The notes beneath the pieces were generated by a model. It was not told the origin of the DNA. It did no database searches and saw only the letters and a list, made by a program, of their open reading frames with translations. This document shows positions 46,126-56,377 of a stretch of 64,000 bases of DNA, in pieces. Position numbers and translations under genes: made by a program. The stretch comes from Tetragenococcus muriaticus DSM 15685 (lineage in GTDB: Bacteria > Bacillota > Bacilli > Lactobacillales > Enterococcaceae): positions 1 to 64,000 of the forward strand of contig NZ_AUIQ01000001.1 of NCBI RefSeq assembly GCF_000423785.1, read 5' to 3'. Every line of letters starts with the position of its first letter. Within the stretch, counting starts at the first letter, position 1.

Positions 46126-48771
46126 ATGGCAAAAAATAAATTATTATTGGTAGATGGTAATAGTGTTGCGTTTCGCGCATTCTATGCTCTTCACGGGTCC
46201 TTGGAAAACTTTAAAAACCCCAGTGGACTCCATACTAACGCAATTTATGCATTTAATTTAATGTTTGAAAATGTAATGGAAAAAGAAAATCCAACACATG
46301 TTTTAGTAGCATTTGACGCTGGAAAAACGACTTTCCGTAATGAAATGTATGAAGAATATAAAGGAGGAAGAGCAAAAACACCAGGAGAATTAAATGAACA
46401 ACTTCCCTATATTCGTGAGTTGATTAATGGCTTAGGTATTTCTTATTATGAATTAAAAAACTACGAAGCTGACGACATTATTGGCACTTTAGCAAGTCAA
46501 GTAGATAAAAATCAATTTGATGTGACTGTACTTACTGGTGATCGCGATTTAACTCAATTAGCAACCAATAATATTAAAGTTGCTATTACTAAAAAAGGAG
46601 TTAGTGATACAGAAGACTATACTCCAGAACATATCGCTGAGAAATATGATGGATTAGAACCTAAACAAATCATTGATATGAAAGGCTTAGCTGGAGATGC
46701 TTCAGATAATATTCCAGGCGTAACCAAAGTTGGTGATAAAACAGCGATTAAATTATTGAATGAGTATGGTTCTGTGGAAAAAATTTATCAACACATTGAT
46801 GATATGAAACAAAGTAAGATGAAAGACAATCTTATTAACAATAAAGATACAGCTTTGCTTTCTAAAAAGTTAGCAACAATTAATACTTCGGCCCCAGTAG
46901 ATATTTCTATAGATTCATTAAAATATGAGGGAAGCCATTTGGAAAAATTAATTCCTTTTTATAAGGAAATGAATTTCCGTTCATTTTTAGACAATCTTGA
47001 TGTGAATGAAGAAAATAACGACTTGGATGATATTTTATTTGAAGTAGTCAATGAGCCCACCGAAGACATGTTTACAGATGATATGGCTTTACACGTTGAA
47101 ATGTTAGGGGAAAATTATCACGTAGAAGATATTGTAGGCGTAGCTTGGGGGAATGATGAGAAAATTTATGTTACCAATAGTGAAAGTATTTTTTCAAATG
47201 AAGCTTTTAAATCTTGGTTGTTAGATAAAAAAAGTCAAAAAAGAGTTTATAATGCCAAAAGCACCCAAGTAGCGTTAAATCGTTATATTGGATTACCTGA
47301 AGGCTTTTCTTTCGATGTATTGGTAGCAGCCTACTTACTAGATACAACTGATAATTCTGGGGATATCGAAGGAATTTGTGCACACTATGATTACCATGAT
47401 ATTCAATCCGATGAGGCTGTTTATGGTAAAGGAGCTAAAAAAGGTCTCCCAGAAGATGACGAAGTATTTTTTGCTCATTTGGCTCGAAAAATCAAAGCGA
47501 TTCAGTGGCTTACGCCAAAGTTAGAAAAAGAACTTAGAGACAAAAAACAAATGGATTTGTATCGGGATATGGAAGCTCCGATTTCTTCTATTTTAGCTGA
47601 AATGGAGATTACAGGCATCACTGTTGACGCCAATCGCTTGAATAAAATGAAAGATGAATTTGCTCAAAGATTAAACGACATTGAAGAAAAGATTTTTGAT
47701 CAAGCTGGAGAAAGGTTTAATATTAATTCACCTAAACAATTAGGACATATTTTGTTTGAGAAAATGGAATTACCTGTAATAAAAAAGACAAAAACAGGTT
47801 ACTCGACAGCCGTTGATGTATTAGAACAGCTAAAAGACCAATCTCCAATGGTTGAAGATATCTTACAATATCGCCAAATTGCCAAAATCCAGTCCACCTA
47901 TGTTGAAGGTTTATTAAAAGTTATTTTGCAAGATGGAAAAGTCCATACAAGGTATTTGCAAACTTTGACACAGACGGGACGTTTAAGCTCTGTTGATCCA
48001 AACTTACAAAATATTCCAATTCGTTTAGAAGAAGGACGAAAAATTCGACAAGCGTTTGTTCCTAGAAAACAAGATTGGGTGATTTATTCTTCTGATTATT
48101 CTCAGATTGAACTACGCGTTCTCGCACATGTTTCAAAAGACGAGCATTTGCAAGAAGCTTTTAATAAGAATCAAGATATTCATGCAAGTACAGCTATGAG
48201 AGTGTTTGATATTAGCCAACCAGAAGATGTAACACCTAATATACGTCGACAAGCAAAAGCAGTAAATTTTGGGATTGTTTATGGTATTTCTGATTTTGGT
48301 TTATCACAAAATTTGGGGATCTCTCGTAAGGAAGCCAAAAATTATATTGACACTTATTTTGAACGTTACCCAGGGGTAAAACAATATATGAATGATTCTG
48401 TAGCTCAAGCCAAAGAAAAAGGTTATGCTGAAACACTGTATAAGCGCCGACGTTATCTTGAAAGTATTAATTCTAGCAACTTTAATTTACGATCATTTGC
48501 GGAGCGAACAGCCATCAATTCTCCTATACAAGGTAGCGCAGCTGATATTTTAAAAATTGCGATGATTGAACTAGACAAACAGTTAAAAGAAAAACAATTC
48601 AAAGCATCGATGCTTTTACAAGTACATGACGAATTAGTTTTTGAAGTCCCACAGGATGAGTTAGAAACATTGGATCAATTAGTAAAAGGCGTTATGGAAA
48701 AAGCAGTGGAATTAGATGTCCCATTGATCACAGAAAGCAGCTGGGGAAAAACTTGGTATGATGCTAAATAA
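46126..48771 (+). CDS. polA: DNA polymerase I
   Basis: Repair polymerase that removes RNA primers and fills gaps, 881 residues. The 5' nuclease domain (1-300) has LLLVDGNSVAFRAFYALHG, YEADDIIGTLA, TGDRDLTQLA and GDASDNIPGVTKVGDKTA. The middle 3'-5' exonuclease-like domain lacks its acidic metal ligands (LHVEML where DxE is expected), so proofreading should be absent, as in Bacillus. The polymerase domain has SSDYSQIELRVLAHVS (motif A), RRQAKAVNFGIVYGIS (motif B) and LLQVHDELVFEVP (motif C). GAGGAG precedes ATG 46126. mutM follows. Confidence 0.96.
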   Translation: MAKNKLLLVDGNSVAFRAFYALHGSLENFKNPSGLHTNAIYAFNLMFENVMEKENPTHVLVAFDAGKTTFRNEMYEEYKGGRAKTPGELNEQLPYIRELINGLGISYYELKNYEADDIIGTLASQVDKNQFDVTVLTGDRDLTQLATNNIKVAITKKGVSDTEDYTPEHIAEKYDGLEPKQIIDMKGLAGDASDNIPGVTKVGDKTAIKLLNEYGSVEKIYQHIDDMKQSKMKDNLINNKDTALLSKKLATINTSAPVDISIDSLKYEGSHLEKLIPFYKEMNFRSFLDNLDVNEENNDLDDILFEVVNEPTEDMFTDDMALHVEMLGENYHVEDIVGVAWGNDEKIYVTNSESIFSNEAFKSWLLDKKSQKRVYNAKSTQVALNRYIGLPEGFSFDVLVAAYLLDTTDNSGDIEGICAHYDYHDIQSDEAVYGKGAKKGLPEDDEVFFAHLARKIKAIQWLTPKLEKELRDKKQMDLYRDMEAPISSILAEMEITGITVDANRLNKMKDEFAQRLNDIEEKIFDQAGERFNINSPKQLGHILFEKMELPVIKKTKTGYSTAVDVLEQLKDQSPMVEDILQYRQIAKIQSTYVEGLLKVILQDGKVHTRYLQTLTQTGRLSSVDPNLQNIPIRLEEGRKIRQAFVPRKQDWVIYSSDYSQIELRVLAHVSKDEHLQEAFNKNQDIHASTAMRVFDISQPEDVTPNIRRQAKAVNFGIVYGISDFGLSQNLGISRKEAKNYIDTYFERYPGVKQYMNDSVAQAKEKGYAETLYKRRRYLESINSSNFNLRSFAERTAINSPIQGSAADILKIAMIELDKQLKEKQFKASMLLQVHDELVFEVPQDELETLDQLVKGVMEKAVELDVPLITESSWGKTWYDAK

Positions 48772-48786
48772 AGAAGGTGGACACGG

Positions 48787-49632
48787 TTGCCAGAATTACC
48801 TGAAGTAGAAACAGTAAGAAAAGGATTGCTTCATCTTGTCCAAGATAAGAGGATCAATGAAGTAATTGTTAGATGGCCTAAAATCGTTGAAGTACCAACA
48901 ATAGATGAATTTTGTCAAAATCTAATAGGAGAACGAATTGAAACGGTCCAACGTAGAGGTAAGTTTCTTTTGTTTAAATTAACTCATTTTGACTTAATAT
49001 CTCACTTACGCATGGAAGGAAAATATGAATATTTTCCTGAAGAAGAACTTTCACCAATTGATAAACATACGCACGTTATATTCAAATTTACAGATGGTAG
49101 CCAACTTCACTATAATGATGTGCGTAAATTTGGCCGTATGGTTTTAGTTGGGAAAAACCAAGGATTTCTTTATAAAGGAATTCAACAATTAGGTCCTGAA
49201 CCTACAAGAGAAGATTTTGATTTAACGAAATTTATAACCAACTTGCAAAAGTCTACTTCACTGATAAAACCATTGTTGTTAAATCAAAAAGTTGTCGTTG
49301 GTTTAGGAAATATTTATACAGATGAAGCTTTATGGACAGCTAAGATTCATCCTCAACAACCTGCTTCTACGTTAACGCATAGACAAATAACAAAATTGCA
49401 TCAATCTATTATTGAAATCTTGGCAAAAGCGGTTAATGCCGGTGGAACAACGGTTCGCAGTTATAAAAATGCTTTGGGTGAGGCTGGAGCTTTTCAAATG
49501 GGCTTAAATGTGTATGGAAAAATGAATGAACCATGTCCTCGCTGTGAGACACCGATTGTTAAGATAAAAGTAGGTCAAAGGGGCACACATTTTTGTCCTT
49601 ACTGTCAGAAATTAAGGAGGAAGGTCTCATGA
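48787..49632 (+). CDS. mutM: Formamidopyrimidine-DNA glycosylase
   Basis: Removes 8-oxoguanine and formamidopyrimidines and nicks the site. 281 residues. N-terminal PELPEVETVRKGL has the catalytic Pro2 and Glu3 after removal of Met; LISHLRMEGKYEY, HVIFKFTDGSQLHYNDVRKFGRM, GLGNIYTDEALW (helix-two-turn-helix) and the C-terminal zinc finger CPRC...CPYCQ are intact. It starts with TTG 48787 behind AAGGTGG. Its stop overlaps coaE by ATGA. polA-mutM-coaE is the standard Firmicute order. Confidence 0.95.
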   Translation: MPELPEVETVRKGLLHLVQDKRINEVIVRWPKIVEVPTIDEFCQNLIGERIETVQRRGKFLLFKLTHFDLISHLRMEGKYEYFPEEELSPIDKHTHVIFKFTDGSQLHYNDVRKFGRMVLVGKNQGFLYKGIQQLGPEPTREDFDLTKFITNLQKSTSLIKPLLLNQKVVVGLGNIYTDEALWTAKIHPQQPASTLTHRQITKLHQSIIEILAKAVNAGGTTVRSYKNALGEAGAFQMGLNVYGKMNEPCPRCETPIVKIKVGQRGTHFCPYCQKLRRKVS

Positions 49633-50225
49633 GTTTCATCCTCGGCATTACAGGGGGGATTGCTACAGGCAAAAGTACGGTTGTTGATCTTTTTAAGAAA
49701 TACAATTTTCCAGTTATTGATGCTGATATTGTGGCAAGAGAGATCGTTGAGCCTGGTAAACCGGCCCTAAAAAAAATTGTGTCAAATTTTGGCGAAGACA
49801 TATTGCTTACAGATGGCTCTTTAAATCGTCGAAGATTAGGTCAGATCATTTTTGCAGAACCAAAGAAAAGACAAAGATTGGATCAATTGCTTGCCCCCTT
49901 TCTACAAGATGCGATTATAAGCCAAATAGATACGGCAACAAATGATTCTTCCTTGGTTATTGCAGATATTCCTTTACTTTTTGAAGCAGGCTACGAGAAA
50001 GTTGTTGATCAAGTAGCGGTAGTATATATTCCTGAAAATTTACAAGTTGAACGTTTAATGAAAAGGGAGAACCTGACAGAAAAAGAAGCTCGTCAAAAAA
50101 TTGCTAGTCAATTTTCGATTGAAAAGAAAAAAAGTCGGGCAGATATTATTTTTGACAATCAAAAGGAGTATTCTTCCATCTGTCAAAAAGTGACTTCTTG
50201 GTTAAAAGCTAACAAGTTTCTATGA
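49629..50225 (+). CDS. coaE: Dephospho-CoA kinase
   Basis: Last step of coenzyme A synthesis: phosphorylates the ribose 3'-OH of dephospho-CoA. 198 residues. P-loop ILGITGGIATGKSTV at the start, IDADIVAREIVEPG, VIADIPLLFEAGYE and the lid-type RENLTEKEARQKIASQ. Overlaps the mutM stop by four bases (ATGA) with AAGGAGGAAGG upstream; an open extension to 49593 lies within mutM and is ignored. Confidence 0.95.
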   Translation: MSFILGITGGIATGKSTVVDLFKKYNFPVIDADIVAREIVEPGKPALKKIVSNFGEDILLTDGSLNRRRLGQIIFAEPKKRQRLDQLLAPFLQDAIISQIDTATNDSSLVIADIPLLFEAGYEKVVDQVAVVYIPENLQVERLMKRENLTEKEARQKIASQFSIEKKKSRADIIFDNQKEYSSICQKVTSWLKANKFL

Positions 50226-50231
50226 AAGCTT

Positions 50232-50260
50232 AAAACTCTAGTGAAATCTAGAGTTTTTTT
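50232..50260 (+). terminator. Terminator after coaE
   Basis: AAAACTCTAG and CTAGAGTTTT, 10 bp, loop of 6, T-run. Confidence 0.92.
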
Positions 50261-50366
50261 GTTCTTAAACTATTAGAATAAGACTATTTCGTGTTATAAT
50301 TAAGAATAAGAATTTTACAAAAAATGATTGAACTTTCATGAAATAAACAGAAATGAGGTGAAGATT

Positions 50367-50837
50367 ATGCATTGTCCAAAATGCCATCACCATAACTCCC
50401 GTGTGATTGATAGTCGTCAAACCGATGATGGACGAGCCATTAGAAGAAGAAGAGAATGTGAAAACTGTGGGCATCGTTTTACAACTTTTGAACGTATTGA
50501 AGAAGCCCCTCTTTTAGTTATTAAAAAAAACGGTGCACGAGAAGAGTTTAACCGTGAGAAAATTCTACGTGGACTCATTCGCTCTGCTGAGAAAAGACCA
50601 GTAGCAATGGAACAAATGGAACAAATTGTTGACCACATAGAAAGTAGAATACGTGAATTAGGAGAAAATGAAATTTCTTCTACTCAAATTGGCGAATATG
50701 TTATGGAAGACTTAAAAGACGTTGATGAAATTGCTTATATTCGTTTTGCTAGCGTTTATCGTCAATTTAAGGACATGTCTGTATTTTTAAAAGAATTGGA
50801 AGATATCGTCGGTAAGGCAAATGATTCACAAGAATAA
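50367..50837 (+). CDS. nrdR: Transcriptional repressor NrdR
   Basis: Zinc ribbon and ATP-cone repressor of ribonucleotide reductase genes, 156 residues. The zinc ribbon is [18 protein letters not shown]...[18 protein letters not shown] binds DNA, and the ATP-cone ([37 protein letters not shown]) senses ATP/dATP. Conserved upstream of dnaB and dnaI in Bacillus (ytcG) and here. GAGGTGA precedes ATG 50367. dnaB follows after 18 bases. Confidence 0.96.
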   Translation: MHCPKCHHHNSRVIDSRQTDDGRAIRRRRECENCGHRFTTFERIEEAPLLVIKKNGAREEFNREKILRGLIRSAEKRPVAMEQMEQIVDHIESRIRELGENEISSTQIGEYVMEDLKDVDEIAYIRFASVYRQFKDMSVFLKELEDIVGKANDSQE

Positions 50838-50855
50838 AAAATAGGAGGGATACTT

Positions 50856-52244
50856 TTGTATAGTGCTTGGGACGAGGTACAGCCCAATCATATTTATCAA
50901 GTGACGAAAAGCTTTCCTCTGACAGAAGAAGGAGATAATGGGTTAATGTATCTTTATCAACCCATTATCGGACAAAAAGCACTTGCTTTATATTATGGTT
51001 TTTTAGGAGATAAAGATGATCTATTCGAAAATGAATTTGCTCATATCGATATGCTTGACGCATTGAATATGGGCTTACCTGATTTTTTAGAAGCCAGGAA
51101 ACAATTAGAAGGTATGGGATTATTGTCTGTATTTGCTAAAGCAGATTCGGAATTTGGTAAAATGTTTCTTTATCGTTTGGAAGAACCGATTCATCCCCAA
51201 GCTTTTTTTCAAGATGAAACGTATAGTTTTTTATTATTAAATACAGTAGGTGAGCGTAAGTTCCGACAAATGGTTCGACGTTTTCAACCAGAAAAGCCAG
51301 ATTTAACTGGCTATCAGGAGATTACTCGCGGTTTTCGAGAAGTTTATGGTGCTTTAGACGAACAAAGATTTAGTCGTAACGCCCAGCAACTAGAAAAAAT
51401 TTCGCGTAACTATCAAGTTTCAGATTATAATCAACTTCAATTGGATGAACAACAGATCGATTGGGACTTTCTGTTTGAACTGGCTCAACGAAAATTTATC
51501 GCTAAAGAAAACTTTGATGAAAAATTCAAACAACAATTAACTTTATATGCCAATCTATTCGGTTTTGATGAGATGAAGCTAGTTGAATTAATGACTGAAG
51601 CTGTTTCTTTAGTTGATGGAATGATCGATCAAAAAGCTTTAGATAAGACAATTCGACAACAAAAAACCGTAAAAAAGAAAAAAAATCAGCAGCCTACGTT
51701 GGACGAGCAAGATGATGATGAAGTCCGTCGTTTTAATACTTTGCGACAAACAGGCTTTTCTGAAAATGATATTCAACTAATTAAAATCGCACAAAACACT
51801 GCACCTATGGACTTTTTACAAGCAATAAAAAATGAAAAGCATAATTATGTGACCGACCAAGAGACTTGGACAATGAAAACATTGGTAGAACGTAGTCCAT
51901 TACCAAATAGTGTCATTAATGTATTGGTTCACTATGTACTCGTTATTAAGAAAAATAGCTTTTTACAAGCAAATTTCATTAATCAAATTGCAACAAATTG
52001 GTCGGAATTAGAGATTATTAGTCCTGAACAAGCTATTAAACATGTGCGAAGTCTCGTAAAAGAGGCAAAAAATAAACCAAATAAGAAAACGAATTCGACT
52101 AGTAAAAAGAGTCAACCGGTTCGTAAAGAAACTTTACCTGATTGGGTAGATAACCCTACGGAGGAAGTAGAAGACCCAGAAGTACAAGAAGAAATTAACC
52201 AAAAGCTTCAAGACTACCTGAAACGCAAAGAAGGTGAAAACTAA
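50856..52244 (+). CDS. dnaB: Replication initiation and membrane attachment protein DnaB
   Basis: Firmicute-specific DnaB (not the helicase), part of the primosome that loads the replicative helicase at oriC and stalled forks with DnaD and DnaI. 462 residues. N-terminal winged-helix part (MYLYQPIIGQKALALYYGF, MGLPDFLEARKQLEGMGLL), then a DnaB_2/DDBH2 module near 320-400 (WTMKTLVERSPLPNSVINVLVHYVLV) and a charged, disordered C-terminus. TTG 50856 behind GGAGGG. Stop and start with dnaI overlap. Confidence 0.94.
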   Translation: MYSAWDEVQPNHIYQVTKSFPLTEEGDNGLMYLYQPIIGQKALALYYGFLGDKDDLFENEFAHIDMLDALNMGLPDFLEARKQLEGMGLLSVFAKADSEFGKMFLYRLEEPIHPQAFFQDETYSFLLLNTVGERKFRQMVRRFQPEKPDLTGYQEITRGFREVYGALDEQRFSRNAQQLEKISRNYQVSDYNQLQLDEQQIDWDFLFELAQRKFIAKENFDEKFKQQLTLYANLFGFDEMKLVELMTEAVSLVDGMIDQKALDKTIRQQKTVKKKKNQQPTLDEQDDDEVRRFNTLRQTGFSENDIQLIKIAQNTAPMDFLQAIKNEKHNYVTDQETWTMKTLVERSPLPNSVINVLVHYVLVIKKNSFLQANFINQIATNWSELEIISPEQAIKHVRSLVKEAKNKPNKKTNSTSKKSQPVRKETLPDWVDNPTEEVEDPEVQEEINQKLQDYLKRKEGEN

Positions 52245-53170
52245 TGGAAGATGTCAGTAAAAATTTAAATAAATTAATGAACCAAAAGGATTACCGAACG
52301 CGTTTTTCAGAAATGATGGCCGAGGTATTAAAAGATCAAGAGGTACAAAATTTTTTGGATGAACATAAGGATGAATTATCATCAGAAGATATTGAACGAA
52401 GTTATGCTAAATTGTATGAATTTGTTCAAGAAAGGCGAAAATTTGAATTAAATGATCCAAGCATGATTGCACCAGGGTATGAACCGCAATTAATTTTGAA
52501 CTTTCATTCGGTAGATGTTACTTATATTCCAACCCAAGAGTTAATAGCGAAACAAGAACAAGAAGAAATTCGTAATCGTATCCAGGCTTTAAGTATGCCT
52601 AAAGATATACAAGAAGCTCGTATGGAAAACTACGAAGGAACAACGGGACGTGCCAAAGCCTTTATAAGTGCAATGGATTTTATTAATGCGTATAAAGACG
52701 CGCCCGATTCTTTTCATAAAGGCCTTTTTTTAGTAGGTAGTTTTGGTGTTGGAAAAACTTATCTACTTGGTGCTATTGCTAGAGATTTAGCTGAAGCAGG
52801 ATATACCTCAACGCTTCTTCACTTTCCTTCATTTGCAGTAGATATGAAACAATCGATTAAAAAAGATGAAGTCGGTGAAAAACTGGACGCGGTTAAAAGT
52901 GCCTCTATTTTGATGTTAGACGATATAGGTGCTGATTCAATGAGTAGTTGGATTCGAGACGATATTTTTGGTGTAATTTTACAGTATCGTATGCAAGAAC
53001 AATTGCCAACGTTCTTTAGCTCCAATTTCACCATGAGTGAGTTAGAACAACACCTATCAGTGACACAAAGAGGAGAGGAAGAGCCCTTAAAAGCGAAACG
53101 TTTATTAGAACGTATTCGTTATTTAACACAAGAGGTTCAACTGACTGGTAGAAATCGCAGAAACACTTAA
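52244..53170 (+). CDS. dnaI: Primosomal helicase loader DnaI
   Basis: AAA+ ATPase that delivers the replicative helicase, 308 residues. The N-terminal zinc-type helicase-binding part (DnaI_N) lacks obvious Cys ligands here but has MMAEVLKDQEVQNFLDEHK; the AAA+ core has LFLVGSFGVGKTYLLGAIA (Walker A), ASILMLDDIGADSMSSW (Walker B) and the LPTFFSSNFTMSELEQHL sensor. TAATG overlap with dnaB gives coupling. A 68-base gap follows before trmK. Confidence 0.94.
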   Translation: MEDVSKNLNKLMNQKDYRTRFSEMMAEVLKDQEVQNFLDEHKDELSSEDIERSYAKLYEFVQERRKFELNDPSMIAPGYEPQLILNFHSVDVTYIPTQELIAKQEQEEIRNRIQALSMPKDIQEARMENYEGTTGRAKAFISAMDFINAYKDAPDSFHKGLFLVGSFGVGKTYLLGAIARDLAEAGYTSTLLHFPSFAVDMKQSIKKDEVGEKLDAVKSASILMLDDIGADSMSSWIRDDIFGVILQYRMQEQLPTFFSSNFTMSELEQHLSVTQRGEEEPLKAKRLLERIRYLTQEVQLTGRNRRNT

Positions 53171-53238
53171 ATTTGAAACTCTCTCAATGAAGTTTTGAAT
53201 TTGTTAGTTTTCACTTTAAAAGAAGGGGAGAAAAACGT

Positions 53239-53937
53239 TTGAACGCTCATATGTTATCTACGCGCTTAGCTCAGATTGCTTCTTTTGTTCCGGAGCAAGC
53301 GCGTTTAGCTGATATTGGTTCTGATCATGCTTATTTACCTGTATATTTAGCTTCTACTGGAAAGATTGATTTTGCTATTGCTGGAGAAATTGCTCAAGGG
53401 CCTTTACAAGCAGCTACAAGCCAAATAAAAAAATATGGGTTTACTCATACGATTATTCCACGTTTAGCAGATGGACTAGCAGCTATCCAAGCAGAAGATC
53501 AAATCGACACGATTATTATTGCCGGCATGGGTGGCCTTTTGACCAAAAGGATTCTGACAGAAGGACAAGCAGAAGGTATTTTGACCAATAAAGAACGTTT
53601 AATCTTACAACCCAATAACCACGAACAACTGTTACGACATTGGTTAGCAACAAACTATTATCAAATTTATGACGAAGAAATTATTGAAGATCATGACAAG
53701 ATATATGAAATTATCGCGGCTTTCCCTCAAAAGAAACATGAATATACGTTAAAAGAGCTTTATTTTGGGCCTATTTTAATGGAGAAAAAATCAGTTGTTT
53801 TTCAAAAAAAATGGCAAAAAATTTTGCAAACAAAGCAAAAAATTCTAATAAATTTAAAAAATGCACAATATCCACCTGCAGATAAAATTGACAAAATAAA
53901 AAAAGAAATAACCTGGATTAAGGAGGTGTTGGAATGA
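53239..53937 (+). CDS. trmK: tRNA (adenine22-N1)-methyltransferase TrmK
   Basis: SAM-dependent enzyme that methylates A22 in the D-loop of tRNAs, 232 residues. STRLAQIASFVPEQARLADIGSDHAYLPVYL is the SAM site; IAGEIAQGPLQAA, IIIAGMGGLLTKRIL and LILQPNNHEQLLRHWL are family features, and the C-terminus is a coiled coil. TTG 53239 behind GGGGAG. Overlaps the next gene by ATGA; both families are neighbours in many Firmicutes (yqfN-yqfO). Confidence 0.93.
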   Translation: MNAHMLSTRLAQIASFVPEQARLADIGSDHAYLPVYLASTGKIDFAIAGEIAQGPLQAATSQIKKYGFTHTIIPRLADGLAAIQAEDQIDTIIIAGMGGLLTKRILTEGQAEGILTNKERLILQPNNHEQLLRHWLATNYYQIYDEEIIEDHDKIYEIIAAFPQKKHEYTLKELYFGPILMEKKSVVFQKKWQKILQTKQKILINLKNAQYPPADKIDKIKKEITWIKEVLE

Positions 53938-55055
53938 GTCTTGAGGCAAAAGAATTTATTACGAAATTTGAATCTTTTTGCCCACTTTGGTTAGCTGAAC
54001 AAGGGGATCCTTGTGGTTTACATATTGGAAGTTTAGATAAAAAGATTGATCGGGTCATGATGACTTTAGACGTACGACCAGAAGTAGTGAGTGAGGCTAT
54101 CGAAAAAGATATTGATTTAATCGTGGCTAAACACCCTCCCATTTTTCGCCCGGTGGACCGTTTAGTTGCAGATGATCCACAAACAAAGATGTATATTGAT
54201 TTAGTAAAACATGATATTGCAGTATATGCTGCTCACACGAATATGGATATCATTTGGGGTGGGTTAAATGATTGGTTTTGTGAAATGTTAGGAATCAAAG
54301 AATCTCATTATCTTGTTAAGACCCATGAAGCACGTCTCAAAAAATTAGCTGTGTATATGCCTAGTGATAATGGTAAACAAATGCGAGAAGCTTTAGCTAA
54401 AACGGGAGCTGGAACGCAAGGAAATTATCGCAATACAAGTTATTCTTTAACAGGCGTGGGGCGTTTTACTCCTAATAAAAAAGCCAATCCGACAATTGGT
54501 ACACAGGACCAAGAAGAACAAGTACAAGAAACTCGAATCGAGGTTGTTTTTCCCGAGACTTTACAAGAAAAGGTTTTACAAGCGATGTATCAAGCGCATC
54601 CTTATGAAGAACCTGCTTATGATATTTTACCTTTAGATAATTTTCCACAGTCATTTGGCTTGGGACGAGTAGGATATTTAGATAGCCCCACTCATATAGA
54701 AGATTTTGTGCAAAAAGTTAAAAAAAGCTTTCAGCTTGATGGATTACGTTTAATTCAGCCTAAAGAGGTAAAACAGACAGTGCAGAAAATAGCTATTTGC
54801 GGCGGTTCTGGAGGGAAATTTTATTCAGATGCGCTAAAAAAAGAAGCCGATGTTTATATCACTGGAGATATTTCTTATCATACAGCTCACGATATGCAAG
54901 CGAATGGATTAACAGTTATTGACCCTGGCCATAATATTGAAGCTGTTTGTATAAAACAATTTATAGAAAAAATGGAAGAGTGGAAAAAAGAAGAAGAATG
55001 GGATGTTGAGTTTCTTCCTTCTACAGTAAACACCAATCCATTTCAATTTAGATAG
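53934..55055 (+). CDS. Nif3-like dinuclear metal centre protein (YqfO)
   Basis: A 373-residue member of the Nif3/GTP-cyclohydrolase-I-type-2 family, with two metal-binding Nif3 halves and an inserted PII-like domain (about 130-260). VAKHPPIFRPVDRL, VYAAHTNMDI and ICGGSGGKFYSDALKKEADVYITGDISYHTAHDM carry the His and Asp/Glu metal ligands. The biochemical role is unsettled in the family. ATGA overlap with trmK; pepT follows after 12 bases. Confidence 0.92.
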   Translation: MSLEAKEFITKFESFCPLWLAEQGDPCGLHIGSLDKKIDRVMMTLDVRPEVVSEAIEKDIDLIVAKHPPIFRPVDRLVADDPQTKMYIDLVKHDIAVYAAHTNMDIIWGGLNDWFCEMLGIKESHYLVKTHEARLKKLAVYMPSDNGKQMREALAKTGAGTQGNYRNTSYSLTGVGRFTPNKKANPTIGTQDQEEQVQETRIEVVFPETLQEKVLQAMYQAHPYEEPAYDILPLDNFPQSFGLGRVGYLDSPTHIEDFVQKVKKSFQLDGLRLIQPKEVKQTVQKIAICGGSGGKFYSDALKKEADVYITGDISYHTAHDMQANGLTVIDPGHNIEAVCIKQFIEKMEEWKKEEEWDVEFLPSTVNTNPFQFR

Positions 55056-55067
55056 AGGAGTTAGATT

Positions 55068-56297
55068 ATGTACGAAAATTTATTACCACGCTTTTTGCGT
55101 TACGTTAAAACGCAAACACGTTCAAATCCAGAAAGTACTACGACACCTTCAACTCAAACTCAAGTGGATTTTGCTCATTCATTACAACAAGAGCTCGAGG
55201 ACTTGGGACTCGAAGATATTCATTACGATTCGAATAGCGGTTATGTTGTTGCAACATTACCAAGAAACACTACAAAAGAAGTGCCAAGTATTGGGTTCAT
55301 TGCTCACATGGATACTGCTGATTTTAATGCGGAAAATGTTCAACCACAAATTTTTGAAAATTACGATGGTCATTCTGAAATCCAACTGGACAAACAAGGA
55401 ATGTATACATTAAATCCTAGTGAATTTCCTAATTTAAAAAACTATCAAGGAGAAACCTTGATCACAACAGATGGTTCTACTCTTTTAGGGGCGGATGATA
55501 AAGCAGGGATTGCTGAAATTATGACAGCGATGGAAATTTTATTAAACCAACCAGAAATTTTGCATGGAGACATAAAAGTAGCTTTTGGGCCAGATGAAGA
55601 AATTGGTGTAGGGGCTGATAAATTCGATGTAGCCGACTTTAACGTTGATTTTGCTTATACTATGGATGGTGGCCCCCTTGGTGAATTAGAGTATGAAACT
55701 TTTAATGCAGCACAAGCAGAAATTCATATTCAAGGAAAGAATGTCCATCCTGGAACAGCCAAAGATATTATGATTAATGCTTTGCAATTAGCGATTGACT
55801 TTCATAACCAATTACCTGCCGATGAGGTCCCTGAAAAGACAGAGGGGACTCAAGGTTTTTATCATTTGATGGACTTCAATGGAAATCCGGAAGAAGCTCA
55901 ATTGACTTATATCATTCGTGACCACGATCATGAAAAATTTGAGCAACGAAAAGAGCAAATGATGCAAATACAAAACAAGCTGAATGAACAGTTCCAGCAA
56001 CAGCGTGTTTTTGTCAATATGTATGATCAATATTATAATATGAAAGAAGTTATAGCCAAAGATATGACTAGCGTTGAATTAGCTAAAAATGCCATGCTTG
56101 ATTTAGCGATTGCTCCTATTATAGCGCCTGTACGTGGTGGCACTGATGGATCTAAGATTTCTTATATGGGGCTTCCTACGCCTAATATCTTTGCTGGGGC
56201 AGAAAATATGCACGGACGCTTTGAGTACGTTTCATTACAAACGATGGAAAAAGCTGCCGCATTAATTGTTAAAATTGCTGAATTAAATGCCAAATAA
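55068..56297 (+). CDS. pepT: Peptidase T, tripeptide aminopeptidase
   Basis: Zinc M20 peptidase releasing N-terminal residues from tripeptides in the cytosol, 409 residues. [15 protein letters not shown] at the start, [17 protein letters not shown] (first metal His and Asp), [37 protein letters not shown] (catalytic Glu), [11 protein letters not shown] dimerisation segment and [27 protein letters not shown] precedes ATG 55068. Last gene of the trmK group, ended by a terminator. Confidence 0.95.
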   Translation: MYENLLPRFLRYVKTQTRSNPESTTTPSTQTQVDFAHSLQQELEDLGLEDIHYDSNSGYVVATLPRNTTKEVPSIGFIAHMDTADFNAENVQPQIFENYDGHSEIQLDKQGMYTLNPSEFPNLKNYQGETLITTDGSTLLGADDKAGIAEIMTAMEILLNQPEILHGDIKVAFGPDEEIGVGADKFDVADFNVDFAYTMDGGPLGELEYETFNAAQAEIHIQGKNVHPGTAKDIMINALQLAIDFHNQLPADEVPEKTEGTQGFYHLMDFNGNPEEAQLTYIIRDHDHEKFEQRKEQMMQIQNKLNEQFQQQRVFVNMYDQYYNMKEVIAKDMTSVELAKNAMLDLAIAPIIAPVRGGTDGSKISYMGLPTPNIFAGAENMHGRFEYVSLQTMEKAAALIVKIAELNAK

Positions 56298-56306
56298 AAT
56301 AAAAGT

Positions 56307-56339
56307 GAGGAAGTAGCATTGAACTTCCTCTTCTTTTTT
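56307..56339 (+). terminator. Terminator after pepT
   Basis: GAGGAAGT (56307-56314) pairs with ACTTCCTC, followed by a T-rich run. Confidence 0.9.
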
Positions 56340-56377
56340 CTATCGATTCATTAAGTTGTACACTAGAGGAGAAATTG

